In this document: piece by piece, positions 32,029-39,136 of the stretch
Layout of the letters: each line of letters starts with the position of its first letter
How positions within the stretch are numbered: position 1 is the first letter of the stretch
NCBI RefSeq assembly: GCF_002723975.1
Contig: NZ_BEWO01000018.1
Coordinates: 1-47,318, forward strand
DNA: 47,318 nucleotides
Reading direction: 5' to 3'
Source: Gluconobacter japonicus
GTDB lineage: Bacteria > Pseudomonadota > Alphaproteobacteria > Acetobacterales > Acetobacteraceae
Notes under the pieces: generated by a model
Databases searched by the model: none
The model's input: only the letters and a program-made list of their open reading frames with translations
Told to the model about the DNA's origin: nothing
Program-made: the position numbers and the translations under genes

Positions 32029-32403
32029 TCAATTGTGTCCATTTTGGCGCCCGGATTTCTCCTGCCCGGCCTCATCCACCAGCTGATAGGCCGTCAGGGT
32101 CAGGTGGCCCGTCCAGCGATGCCTCAGGACGATCATGGGAACACCCTCGACCGTGCCATGCTCCCCGCGGCGGCTCGCCTCGGCGATCTGGGCGCGCGTG
32201 ACGCGTGGCGGCTGCGTCCGTGTTCGGAAATCCGTCTCCGCCGCCTGTCGGTCCGAATAGGGGCCGTGCCAGTGCTGGGCGGCCTCTTTCGGCCAGAACG
32301 ACGTTACACGCAGATAGACGCGCCCATCCGGCGCAATGCCAAGATGAACCTTGCGACGTTCCAGAAGACAGGTCTCAATCTGGAGAAGGTTTTCATCGAC
32401 CAT
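32029..32403 (-). CDS. Hypothetical protein, paralogue of the gene at 38029
   Basis: 124 residues. Shares with the protein at 38029-38370 the order: beta strand (VYLRVTSFWP), WHGPY, a helix with AE.DF, then PP.(V/I)T and helix, G(T)..E(G)..M(I/L), and (R/D)(H/R)WTG..(L)T near the C-terminus. The family name is unknown to me. The last codons (RQNGHN, stop) lie within the third copy of the 17-bp repeat, so the C-terminus may have been replaced by whatever brought the repeat. Confidence 0.65.
   Translation of the reverse strand: MVDENLLQIETCLLERRKVHLGIAPDGRVYLRVTSFWPKEAAQHWHGPYSDRQAAETDFRTRTQPPRVTRAQIAEASRRGEHGTVEGVPMIVLRHRWTGHLTLTAYQLVDEAGQEKSGRQNGHN
32034..32050 (+). repeat. 17-bp interspersed repeat, copy 3
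   Basis: Exact copy of the repeat at 3594 and 11772. Here it forms the last codons of the gene at 32029-32403. Confidence 0.7.
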
Positions 32404-32472
32404 GGAAAACTCGCTCTTTTTTAAACTGCAGGATCTGGCAGGGGAGGCATTATCCGCTCCCCTGCATTGGCC

Positions 32473-33087
32473 TCAGGCGGCCAGATGCTCGGCCATTGAG
32501 GACGCAGTCAGGACGGCGGCGGCCAGGGCAGGATGCTGGTGGGCGCGATAGCGCGACACCAGAGCGTCCCGGGTCTCGCAGCCCAAAGCGGTCGCAGGTG
32601 CGCCAATGGTGTCGAGAATGGCCGCGACTTCCGCGGCCCATCCCTTGAAACCGAGATGGCCGTCGTCAGACAGGCGTTCGGCCTCGGTGAGCGAAGCTTC
32701 GCGCGGCTGTGCACCGTCCATGCGGAATGGCGTGTACCGTCTTCCCCATGAGGCCACACCTGCCATGCCGTCGTGGGGAACCGGGTCTGCAACCGTGGTT
32801 TCCAGCCATTCAGATGTGCCAAGTGCTTCTGAATCATAAGCTGCGTCGAAACCGCGCGGCTTGCGGCTGCCACGATTGACAGTGACCATGATCTTGAACG
32901 ACTTGCCGGGGTGCTGCAGCGCAGTGTCGCGGCCAAAGCTCAGAATGAGCGGCTTGAGGCCATCTACCGACTTCGCCTCGACGATGCGGCGCTCACCAAG
33001 CTGGGACATGAGCGCCATCGTGGTGCTGGTAAAATAGCCCTCACGTTTTGCGGTGGCAGGCGTAGCACTGAGCGTAAAGAAAGCCAT
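32473..33087 (-). CDS. Hypothetical protein
   Basis: 204 residues from ATG 33087 with GGAG eight bases before it. MAFFTLSATPATAKREGYFTSTTMALMSQLG is the head (split at residue 20 here for length). It has a middle with SFGRDTALQHPGKSFKIMV and a helical C-terminus. No known motif. The gene follows the amber-interrupted gene by about 70 bases and is preceded by a short GCCGCCGCGAGGCGGC-type hairpin. Confidence 0.6.
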   Translation of the reverse strand: MAFFTLSATPATAKREGYFTSTTMALMSQLGERRIVEAKSVDGLKPLILSFGRDTALQHPGKSFKIMVTVNRGSRKPRGFDAAYDSEALGTSEWLETTVADPVPHDGMAGVASWGRRYTPFRMDGAQPREASLTEAERLSDDGHLGFKGWAAEVAAILDTIGAPATALGCETRDALVSRYRAHQHPALAAAVLTASSMAEHLAA

Positions 33088-33156
33088 GTCGGTCTCCGGA
33101 TATGACAAAGGCCGCCTCGCGGCGGCCTGGAAGAACTGTGACGAAACGAGGTGGGG

Positions 33157-33825
33157 TCAGAAGACGTATTCGGCGCTGCCGAAGACTTCCTGCCAGGGGC
33201 TCCGGCTCGTGGAGTGACAATCGGACACCGGATCATAAGACCCCGATCTGAACTGCTTTCGGATGCTGTCGACAGTCTTCTACGCGGCATCATCCAGCGG
33301 ATTGTCGCAGTTGACCGATACGGACCCGTAAGAGGATTTGCGCACACGGAACGTGTGCTTTGGCAGCGCAGCTTTCAGCAGACGGCGGATGTTCTTTCCT
33401 GCCAGCACGCCGCTCTGGTCCGACCCCTGCTCCAGATGGGCGTATTCGGGATCGGTGCGCAGACGCTCGATTTCAGCCGCATGGGCCGCCGCAGCCTGAT
33501 CTTTCCGCGCCTGTTTTTCAGCACGGCATGCTTCGGCATGAGCGTGCAGCTGCGCAATTTCCTCCGGGCCAGCCTTGGGCTCGTCGTGGAAGATGGTCCA
33601 CTGCACGCCGTGCAGAATGCTCTCGGGCAGCTTCTTGCTGATACTTCCGCAGGCAAAGACGATATCAAAGCTGGCACTGCCTCCCGCCGCGATGAAGCCA
33701 CCAGCAAGGCGTCTGATTGTCTCTGGGCGAGGCGTGCCATGGACCGCAGACACGACACCCCGGCCTCTGTTGTACAGGATGGTGCTGACGCGGGTGCCTA
33801 CGGTGACAGTCGGGTGTTCGGACAT
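33157..33825 (-). pseudogene. Gene with an in-frame amber codon (LPD29-like domain split)
   Basis: Starts at ATG 33825 with AAGGAG. After 181 residues the frame meets TAG at 33280-33282, then runs on in the same frame for 40 codons to TGA at 33157. The tail (TVDSIRKQFRSGSYDPVSD, then WQEVFGSAEYVF) is strongly protein-like. Together with LAGKNIRRLLKAALPKHTF and FRVRKSSYGSVSV before the stop it resembles the LPD29-type domain of large polyvalent phage and plasmid proteins. CAG, GAG or AAG to TAG would explain it. Either the protein is truncated, or TAG is sometimes read through. Confidence 0.7.
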
Positions 33826-33867
33826 GCTGATCTCCTTCTCTTCATGTCTCTTCAACTGTCCTCGCCG

Positions 33868-33972
33868 GGGTCAGGGCCTGACTGGCGGGGCAAGGGCGAC
33901 GCGTCAGCGGCGGTCCCGCAGGCGTCAGCCGAGGACACCACCCCTTGCGGCGACAGACAGGCTCTGGCACCC
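33868..33972. repeat. Long-stem intergenic palindrome (33.9 kb member)
   Basis: CAGGGCCTGACTG (33872-33884) pairs with CAGACAGGCTCTG (33954-33966) with one G-U and one mismatch. CAAGGG (33891-33896) pairs with CCCTTG (33942-33947). The core GGCAAGGGCGACGCGTCAGC is shared with the 44.7-kb element. A pyrimidine tract follows (CCCCTCTCTCCTCC.., 33974-34010). It lies about 45 bases upstream of the gene starting at 33825. Confidence 0.85.
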
Positions 33973-34071
33973 GCCCCTCTCTCCTCCTTCTTTCTCTTTT
34001 CTCTTCGCTTCTCGCCCTCGCGCGGGCAGGCTCTTCCCCTGTGAACCCAGGCACCGTCTCACTGCACGAAA

Positions 34072-34100
34072 AAGGGCGGAGCCATGCTGACTCCGCCCTT
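34072..34100. terminator. Terminator-like hairpin
   Basis: AAGGGCGGAG (34072-34081) and CTCCGCCCTT (34091-34100) form a perfect 10-bp stem flanked by A-runs on both sides, so it should stop leftward transcription best (T-run on the minus strand) coming from the 35-residue gene. Confidence 0.75.
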
Positions 34101-34136
34101 GAAAATCGTAACCGGTTCGTCCAAGTTCAGAGGTGA

Positions 34137-34170
34137 GCCGTGAGGGGCTTCGCAAAAAACACCTCACGGC
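34137..34170. repeat. Second hairpin downstream of the small peptide gene
   Basis: GCCGTGAGG (34137-34145) and CCTCACGGC (34162-34170) pair perfectly around an A-rich loop. With the terminator at 34072 it gives the 35-residue gene two strong stems downstream, as in toxin mRNAs of type I systems. Confidence 0.6.
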
Positions 34171-34189
34171 CCGGTTTACCTTAAGTGAT

Positions 34190-34297
34190 TTACTCGGAGA
34201 GGCTCTTCAGTGCGGTGGCAACCGCCTGAAGGGTCTTCTTCGTTTTACGAAGGATCTTCGTAAACCACTTACGGTCCACCACGATCACGAAGATCAT
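34190..34297 (-). CDS. 35-residue hydrophobic-headed basic peptide
   Basis: ATG 34297 to TAA 34190. The head is hydrophobic (MIFVIVV), followed by a strongly basic amphipathic helix (DRKWFTKILRKTKKTLQAV) and a short tail. AGGGG precedes the ATG. The form (short hydrophobic head plus Lys-rich helix) recalls type I toxins and membrane-active peptides. It lies directly downstream of a MazE/MazF pair and is followed by two strong hairpins. Too short for ordinary gene finding; expression is unproven. Confidence 0.45.
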   Translation of the reverse strand: MIFVIVVDRKWFTKILRKTKKTLQAVATALKSLSE

Positions 34298-34383
34298 GGT
34301 TTCCCCTTTCACTCTGACGACTGTGGGCAGACATCCAATCCCCTTTTGTGCCAGATCAGACGTCACATGCCATTCTACGTGCT

Positions 34384-34707
34384 TCAGGCCAGACCTAAAA
34401 AGAGGGCCAAAGCGCGATTTACGGAGAGCATGACCGTATCGCTGGCGATCCCGAAGGTTGGACCGATCTTGTCGCGGGAGACAGTGCTGGGCTTGTCGAT
34501 CATCACCTGAGACGTCTTGCGCAGCCCGTTTCGCTCGTCCGGTGTTACCGACAGGCGGAGCAAGGGCGCGTCTATGAGCGTGCTGGTGACAGGGAGTACG
34601 GTCACAGAGGCCGTCGTTTCGAAGCGGTCAGCCTGGACGATTAGCGCGGGACGGGGTTTTCCCAGATCACCCTGGAGAGCAACGGTAACGAAGTCTCCCC
34701 GGTTCAT
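34384..34707 (-). CDS. mazF: MazF-family toxin
   Basis: 107 residues from the ATG at 34707 (MNRGDFVTVALQGDLGKPRP). Core features are GKPRPALIVQAD, SVTVLPVTSTL, RKTSQVMIDKPSTVSRDKIG and a C-terminal helix. The fold is that of MazF endoribonucleases. Its ATG overlaps the antitoxin stop by four bases. Third toxin of this superfamily in the window. Confidence 0.88.
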   Translation of the reverse strand: MNRGDFVTVALQGDLGKPRPALIVQADRFETTASVTVLPVTSTLIDAPLLRLSVTPDERNGLRKTSQVMIDKPSTVSRDKIGPTFGIASDTVMLSVNRALALFLGLA

Positions 34708-34922
34708 GCATCCCATCCGTCAAGATCGCTGGCCGCGCTTTCAACGAAGGACATCAGCGCGGGATCGTGCCGTTCTGCCTCCGCCACGAGACGCGCCTGG
34801 CGCTGGCATTCTGCATCAAAACCAGGTGTGCGCGTATCGGGTACCCAGATCTGGACGGGGCGCAGACCGGCCTTCCGAAGGGTGTCGCGACGCTTTTGAA
34901 CGCGGGTAGCAACAGGGGTCAT
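34704..34922 (-). CDS. MazE-type antitoxin (DUF3018 family)
   Basis: 72 residues. The family signature is clear: RVQKRRDTLRKAGLRPVQIW, VPDTRTPGFDAECQRQARLV and the acidic tail ESAASDLDGWDA. It neutralises the MazF partner encoded directly downstream. A perfect 16-bp palindrome 15 bases upstream of the ATG is the probable operator. Confidence 0.88.
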   Translation of the reverse strand: MTPVATRVQKRRDTLRKAGLRPVQIWVPDTRTPGFDAECQRQARLVAEAERHDPALMSFVESAASDLDGWDA

Positions 34923-34936
34923 GGCTTTTTCTCCTC

Positions 34937-34952
34937 CTGTTACATGTAACAG
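34937..34952 (-). promoter_or_regulatory. 16-bp perfect palindrome, operator of mazEF
   Basis: CTGTTACATGTAACAG reads the same on both strands. It lies 15-30 bases upstream of the antitoxin ATG at 34922, next to an A-run, where the antitoxin or its complex would repress. Confidence 0.75.
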
Positions 34953-35127
34953 AAAAAAATTCTGATTTCTACTGAAAAGCGCTCGGGCTGCTCCTCCTCC
35001 TACTATGCGTTGTAGGGTTCCCGAAGTCTGAGCGCGCAGGCGCGCGCCTCAACGCTCCGGAACGGGATCAATACTGAGAACCTCGAAAAATAGTCCGCCA
35101 TGTGGGCTCTTTCTTCTGTCTGCTTAC

Positions 35128-35157
35128 AAAAAAGGCGGCGCTCTTCTGAGTGCCGCC
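35128..35157 (-). terminator. Rho-independent terminator after the parB-like gene
   Basis: On the minus strand GGCGGC.CTC (35157 back) pairs with GAG.GCCGCC around AGAA, followed by TTTTTT. It lies 34 bases past the stop at 35191. Confidence 0.85.
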
Positions 35158-35190
35158 TGATGTCAGGTCTATCCTCGGCCGCGTGTTGCC

Positions 35191-37053
35191 TCAGACCCGA
35201 AGGATCTCCAGCCGGCCTCCCATGGCGGCCTGCATGGCCACGAGTTCCTGCGGCACCACGAGGTCCGGTTTTTCCGCAGGCTCGACCTCTGTGACGTCCG
35301 GCTCGCGAGCGTCTGCTCCGCCCTCCTCGTCCATCACGTTTTCCAGATCCTCTGGATCAGCGCACTCCAGGCCGTCTTCATCCTCGGCTTCCAGATCGTC
35401 TTTCAGGGCGGCCCACTTCGCGCGGCGGGCCTGCCTGTTTCGAACCTCTTCGGTCCAGACGCCAATTGCCTGCGCAAAGCCTGCGGCCTCCGGAACCCAG
35501 TGCCCGTCTCCCACGGCGTTCAGCAAAGCGGCCCGCATCTCCTTGCCTGTGTTGAGTGGTGCAAGCCCATGCGCCTGAACCGCCCTGGTGATCCCGGGCT
35601 TGCTGTAGGTCTTCAGGAAGTCCTCATCGGCCATGTTCGGCATGTGGGTATCCGCGTCGAACAGACAGCCCAGCAGTTCCGCTGCCATGCCGGAGCCGGA
35701 GTGCATGCTGACCTCGCAGTTCATGAAGCCTCCGAGGCTTTCCAGCGCGTGGCGGCGGATGAGCGCTTCATCACGCACCAGTTCGCCTTCCGGAAACAGC
35801 TCTTCCATGGCGGTCTTCACCGCGTTCTCCTGAGGCGAACTGCTTTCGCAGCCGTAAATATGGACGTTGTTGGCATTCAAAGCGAGCAGCAGGCCGGCCA
35901 CCAGATCCCATGGATCCGCATCTTCGCTTTTCGCCTGCAGGGCCTTCTTCAGCGCGAGAGTCCGCACGGAGCCGATCATCTTCAGACCCGTGCCGGAGAT
36001 GTCAGCGCGCTCCTTCTTTGGGGGTGGCGTCTGCTCCACCACACGCGGTTCGGAGCGGACGGTTTCCTCACCTACGAAGCGGAATTTCCGCTCTTCAACT
36101 TTCAGGGTATTCCGATTGAGCCAGTAGCCGACGACATCCGTCTGCTGCTCTCCCATCCAGCTATTGACGAAGTTATAGCCGTGAGGCCGCAGAGGGGACC
36201 CGTACTCGTCCGTCTCGATCGCAAGTGTGCCTTCAGGGCGATGCTCGGCGATCCAGTCTTCCTGCGCGGCCCGAAACGCCGTGGCATCCGTGACGTAGCG
36301 ATTGTCCTCACCGCCCTGCCCGAACAGATCTTCGGTCCAGACGACGCCATGCTTTTGCGCCAGCGCATCGTCAAACCGGGCATCACGCGCATACCAGTCA
36401 TCCTGACGCAGGTGCCAGGTGAAGTCGCGCCAGTTCACGGTATCATCCGGATCCTTGGCGTTAAGACGATACCCGGCCGGGTCCTCTCCCTCCTCCACGC
36501 TCTCGGCGAACATCTCAGCCCAGGCCGCAGCCTGCTCTTCGAGAGACGACAGGGCCAGAGTCCGACGCTCTTTCAGGTCCGGGCCGCGGCCAATCTCGAT
36601 GGCGTGCAGGATCGGCGGATGCAGCCTGGCCAGCAGAGACAGGCCCTTGAGGTAGGCTGGTGTCACCATGAGGGCCACGCAAAGCTGCTCATCCGTATAG
36701 CCAAGTTCCTCGCGCATCCGGGTTACGGCACGCCACTGGTCCGGCTCGGTCATGCCTTCGCGGATCATGTTCTCGCTGGCCGCCGCAAGATCCTCAAGAC
36801 CGTTGTCGACCTTCGTGACATGGACCTGAATTTCCGTCAGACCCGCATAGATCGCCGCTTCCGTGCGTCGATGGCCCGCGATGATCATCAGGCTGCCGTC
36901 CCCCAGCTCGCGCACGCGCGGCGGATGGACAAGCCCGACTGCGCGGATATTCAGCGCCAGCTGGCGAATGCTCGCCTGACCGGGCTTCGTCTGCCGGGGA
37001 TTGTTCGGGTTCGCGATCAGGGTGTTGGGATCGACAAGGCGCAGTTCGTCCAT
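35191..37053 (-). CDS. ParB/Spo0J-like protein
   Basis: 620 residues. The N-terminal ParB domain is evident: LIANPNNPRQTKPGQASIRQL, GLVHPPRVREL and AGHRRTEAAIYAGL (58-71), the conserved nucleotide-binding region, then ENMIREGMTEPDQWRAV and an HTH-like segment YTDEQLCVALMVTPAYLKGLS. About 400 further residues of unknown fold end in a very acidic tail (EAEDEDGLECADPEDLE). This is the long type of ParB seen on plasmids and phages next to methylase-helicase genes. It is not obviously a partition protein: no ParA gene is adjacent. Regulation of gene expression or DNA processing is as likely. Confidence 0.85.
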   Translation of the reverse strand: MDELRLVDPNTLIANPNNPRQTKPGQASIRQLALNIRAVGLVHPPRVRELGDGSLMIIAGHRRTEAAIYAGLTEIQVHVTKVDNGLEDLAAASENMIREGMTEPDQWRAVTRMREELGYTDEQLCVALMVTPAYLKGLSLLARLHPPILHAIEIGRGPDLKERRTLALSSLEEQAAAWAEMFAESVEEGEDPAGYRLNAKDPDDTVNWRDFTWHLRQDDWYARDARFDDALAQKHGVVWTEDLFGQGGEDNRYVTDATAFRAAQEDWIAEHRPEGTLAIETDEYGSPLRPHGYNFVNSWMGEQQTDVVGYWLNRNTLKVEERKFRFVGEETVRSEPRVVEQTPPPKKERADISGTGLKMIGSVRTLALKKALQAKSEDADPWDLVAGLLLALNANNVHIYGCESSSPQENAVKTAMEELFPEGELVRDEALIRRHALESLGGFMNCEVSMHSGSGMAAELLGCLFDADTHMPNMADEDFLKTYSKPGITRAVQAHGLAPLNTGKEMRAALLNAVGDGHWVPEAAGFAQAIGVWTEEVRNRQARRAKWAALKDDLEAEDEDGLECADPEDLENVMDEEGGADAREPDVTEVEPAEKPDLVVPQELVAMQAAMGGRLEILRV

Positions 37054-37108
37054 GATGGGCTCCAGTGATGTCGTAAGGGTGTTGAAAAGGTGTCGTGGGG
37101 GGGAGAAG

Positions 37109-37534
37109 TCAGGCGGTCAGGCTGTGCGCGAGGTGGGAGACCACACGCTCGATATGTTCGACCTCCAGCTGTCGCGTTTCCAGCGTCAGCGTGGCCGAGC
37201 CGTAAGACCCGTCTTCATCGGTGTCGTAATCGGCCTGCACGCGGCGGATAACGGTTTCGACGCAGTGCCAGACCACAAGGTCAAAGCTGTTCGGAAACAG
37301 AGGGGCAATCGTCTGGTCAGGTCCAAGCGCTGCAACGGCCTTCTCAAGGGACAGGTCTTCGAACAGATCCGGACTCTCGTCCGCTGTCACATGAAGCGTT
37401 GTCCACCAGCCTTCTTTGGCCTCGTACTCAACTTTGACTGTTTTCACGCCATGCGCCTGCATCGCGTCAAAAATCAGCGTCAGGTTTGCTCTGAGCGCCA
37501 CTTCGGCCGCGGGTTGTCCTGTCGGGTATGACAC
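37109..37534 (-). CDS. Hypothetical protein, possibly DUF6878-like
   Basis: 141 residues from a GTG at 37534 with a GGAGAG ribosome site; no ATG fits as well. The C-terminal part YDTDEDGSYGSATLTLETRQLEVEH (in parts) resembles the DUF6878 pattern of plasmid proteins. The head is helical (AAEVALRANLTLIFDAMQAHG) followed by VKVEYEAKEGWW. The 37.6-kb palindrome lies 48 bases upstream. Family call is tentative. Confidence 0.6.
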   Translation of the reverse strand: MSYPTGQPAAEVALRANLTLIFDAMQAHGVKTVKVEYEAKEGWWTTLHVTADESPDLFEDLSLEKAVAALGPDQTIAPLFPNSFDLVVWHCVETVIRRVQADYDTDEDGSYGSATLTLETRQLEVEHIERVVSHLAHSLTA

Positions 37535-37581
37535 GCCTCTCTCCTTTTTTCTGTCGTGCTGATCTCGGCGTGGGCACGGGG

Positions 37582-37641
37582 CGCGGCTTCGCGCAAGGCC
37601 GCGCGTCAGCGCGCCCGGCCTGAGCCTTGCGCGGAGCCGCG
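37582..37641. repeat. Long-stem intergenic palindrome (37.6 kb member)
   Basis: Arms 37582-37598 and 37625-37641 pair over 17 positions with a single T-G wobble on the plus strand. The loop is CCGCGCGTCAGCGCGCCCGG plus CCTGAG, nearly identical to the loop of the 39.05-kb element. A pyrimidine tract follows (GGCTCCCTCTCTCTTTTCCG, 37650-37669). Confidence 0.88.
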
Positions 37642-37723
37642 ACCTGTGGCGGCTCCCTCTCTCTTTTCCGTTTGTTTTCCTGCCCCCTTTTCTTCTTCCT
37701 GAGGCAGGCAAGGCGGTGGCGGT

Positions 37724-38032
37724 TCAGTCGTAAAAAGGCAGTGTCTCGTCGATCGACCCGTCCCGATCGAAGTGGATGTAGTGGCAGTCCTGCTTTCGCG
37801 CCTGAACCATCAGGGCGGCCAGTTCGGGAGACACGTCCTGCGGGACGTCCTCCGCCTCGGTGGGAACATAGATCATCCAGCCATAGGGCCCGCCAAGACA
37901 GCTTCGTCCTGCTGTGCCCCCGCTGCTGAGATAGAGCTCGCACGCGTCGCGCTCTGCGACTGGAAGATGCCCGGTACTGAGGTCCAGGTGCCGGCAGACG
38001 AGGCCTGCGGTTGACGGTTTGGTCTTGCTCAT
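37724..38032 (-). CDS. Hypothetical protein, possibly DUF5983-like
   Basis: 102 residues from ATG 38032, which overlaps the upstream stop by four bases. LDLSTGHLPVAERDACEL near the head and GWMIYVPTEAEDVPQDVSPEL, then QDCHYIHFDRDGSIDETLPFYD at the C-terminus (in parts) fit the DUF5983 pattern of plasmid proteins. Function unknown. Third gene of a three-gene unit starting at 39002. Confidence 0.6.
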   Translation of the reverse strand: MSKTKPSTAGLVCRHLDLSTGHLPVAERDACELYLSSGGTAGRSCLGGPYGWMIYVPTEAEDVPQDVSPELAALMVQARKQDCHYIHFDRDGSIDETLPFYD

Positions 38033-38370
38033 ACCTGCCCCTCGGGTCTGACAATGAACGACGTCAGACAACTGCCCCCGGTCCAGCGATCCATGGTCAG
38101 CATCATCTCGGCACCCTCAAGCGTTTGCGCAATGGTACCATTCAGGCGGCCCCGCCGTAGATCCTCCGGGGTAATTACGGGCGGCGCGTGGCGGTCCACG
38201 AAATCGGCTTCCGCGCAAGCCGCATCCTTGTATGGCCCATGCCAGTCGTTTCGATTGACGGGATATGCGTCCACGGTGCGCAGCAGAGCTTCGCCGTTCG
38301 GATAGGTGAAAATCTCCACATTCAGGCCGCACAGGACTTTGGAAGTGGTGGTCTGGTCCGTCTGGCTCAT
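38029..38370 (-). CDS. Hypothetical protein, paralogue of the gene at 32029
   Basis: 113 residues from ATG 38370, overlapping the upstream stop by four bases. It shares WHGPY, the following AE.DF helix, PPVITPEDL and RWTGG..LTSF with the gene at 32029-32403. The two lie in similar clusters of small unknown genes, so the cluster may have arisen in part by duplication. Confidence 0.65.
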   Translation of the reverse strand: MSQTDQTTTSKVLCGLNVEIFTYPNGEALLRTVDAYPVNRNDWHGPYKDAACAEADFVDRHAPPVITPEDLRRGRLNGTIAQTLEGAEMMLTMDRWTGGSCLTSFIVRPEGQV

Positions 38371-39002
38371 GCTGCGCACTCCGCCAGTGGGATCAGGCCT
38401 TTCATGATGGCGTGTCGCTCATGACACGGTCCATGGACTGTTGCCCGGTTATAAACAGGCGCGTCGTCCAGATTGGAGTATGCCAGAAAGATGGCCGCAT
38501 CCTTCGGGTCACGCAGCAGGTTCAGCCAGGACCACACCGGGGTTTCGCCTGTCATCTCCGGGGCCTTGATGGCGGACAGCTCGTCCACACGCTTCTGGAG
38601 CCACGCTGAAACCGGCCCCTTGCGGAGCGCAAATTTTCCCGTGCAGGTTATGCCCCGATCAAGAAGCGCCTGCGCGCTCACAGCGCCCCGCAGAACAGTC
38701 CGGCACTTGCGAATGTAGGTTTCTGCCTGCGTCTCGCTGACACCGGAGAAGCGCATCCCGCCACCTTCACAGGATGCGGCGTACTGCACGACTTCGCGCA
38801 TGATCTCCCAGTTCTGTCCCGCCCCAATCAGGGACCAGCTTCTCGCGCGGAGCGAGCCCCGCCCCTCATAGACATTATTATCGCCACCCAGTTCCATCAG
38901 CAGGTACTGATCGGCATAAAAACTGCTATCCGCGACATGAGGGCGCAGGGTCGCTGCCGGAAGTCGCACGGCAGCGAGGTCATAGACGATACGATAGGAC
39001 AT
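38367..39002 (-). CDS. Hypothetical protein
   Basis: 211 residues from ATG 39002 with GAGGAAGAGAGC before it. MSYRIVYDLAAVRLPAATL is the head, followed by YLLMELGGDNNVYEGRGSLRARSWSLIGAG (in parts), a region with two Cys and a helical C-terminus. No catalytic motif known to me. First gene of a three-gene leftward unit whose members overlap by four bases each. The 39.05-kb palindrome lies 51 bases upstream. Confidence 0.65.
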   Translation of the reverse strand: MSYRIVYDLAAVRLPAATLRPHVADSSFYADQYLLMELGGDNNVYEGRGSLRARSWSLIGAGQNWEIMREVVQYAASCEGGGMRFSGVSETQAETYIRKCRTVLRGAVSAQALLDRGITCTGKFALRKGPVSAWLQKRVDELSAIKAPEMTGETPVWSWLNLLRDPKDAAIFLAYSNLDDAPVYNRATVHGPCHERHAIMKGLIPLAECAA

Positions 39003-39052
39003 GCTCTCTTCCTCTGGTCTCTCTTTCAACCTCTCCGCGGATGCAGGGGCTG

Positions 39053-39108
39053 CCCGGTGCGGCAAGGCCGCGCGCCAGCGCGCCCGGCCTGAGCCTTGCC
39101 GCACCGGG
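39053..39108. repeat. Long-stem intergenic palindrome (39.05 kb member)
   Basis: Arms 39053-39067 and 39094-39108 form a perfect 15-bp stem. The inner hairpin GCGCGC-CA-GCGCGC (39070-39083) and the tail CCTGAG match the 37.6-kb element, while the base pair next to CAAGG is swapped (G-C here, C-G there). A pyrimidine-rich tract (CCCCTTCTCCTCTCCC) follows. Confidence 0.9.
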
Positions 39109-39136
39109 CGGGCCATGCCCGCCCCTTCTCCTCTCC

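Noticed and set aside
3594-32050. A composite transposon bounded by the 17-bp repeats
   Set aside because: All three copies have the same orientation, no transposase gene lies between them and no target duplication is visible next to them.
35500-37068. A 522-codon open frame on the plus strand
   Set aside because: Exact antisense of the ParB-like gene; no recognisable motif and no ribosome site.
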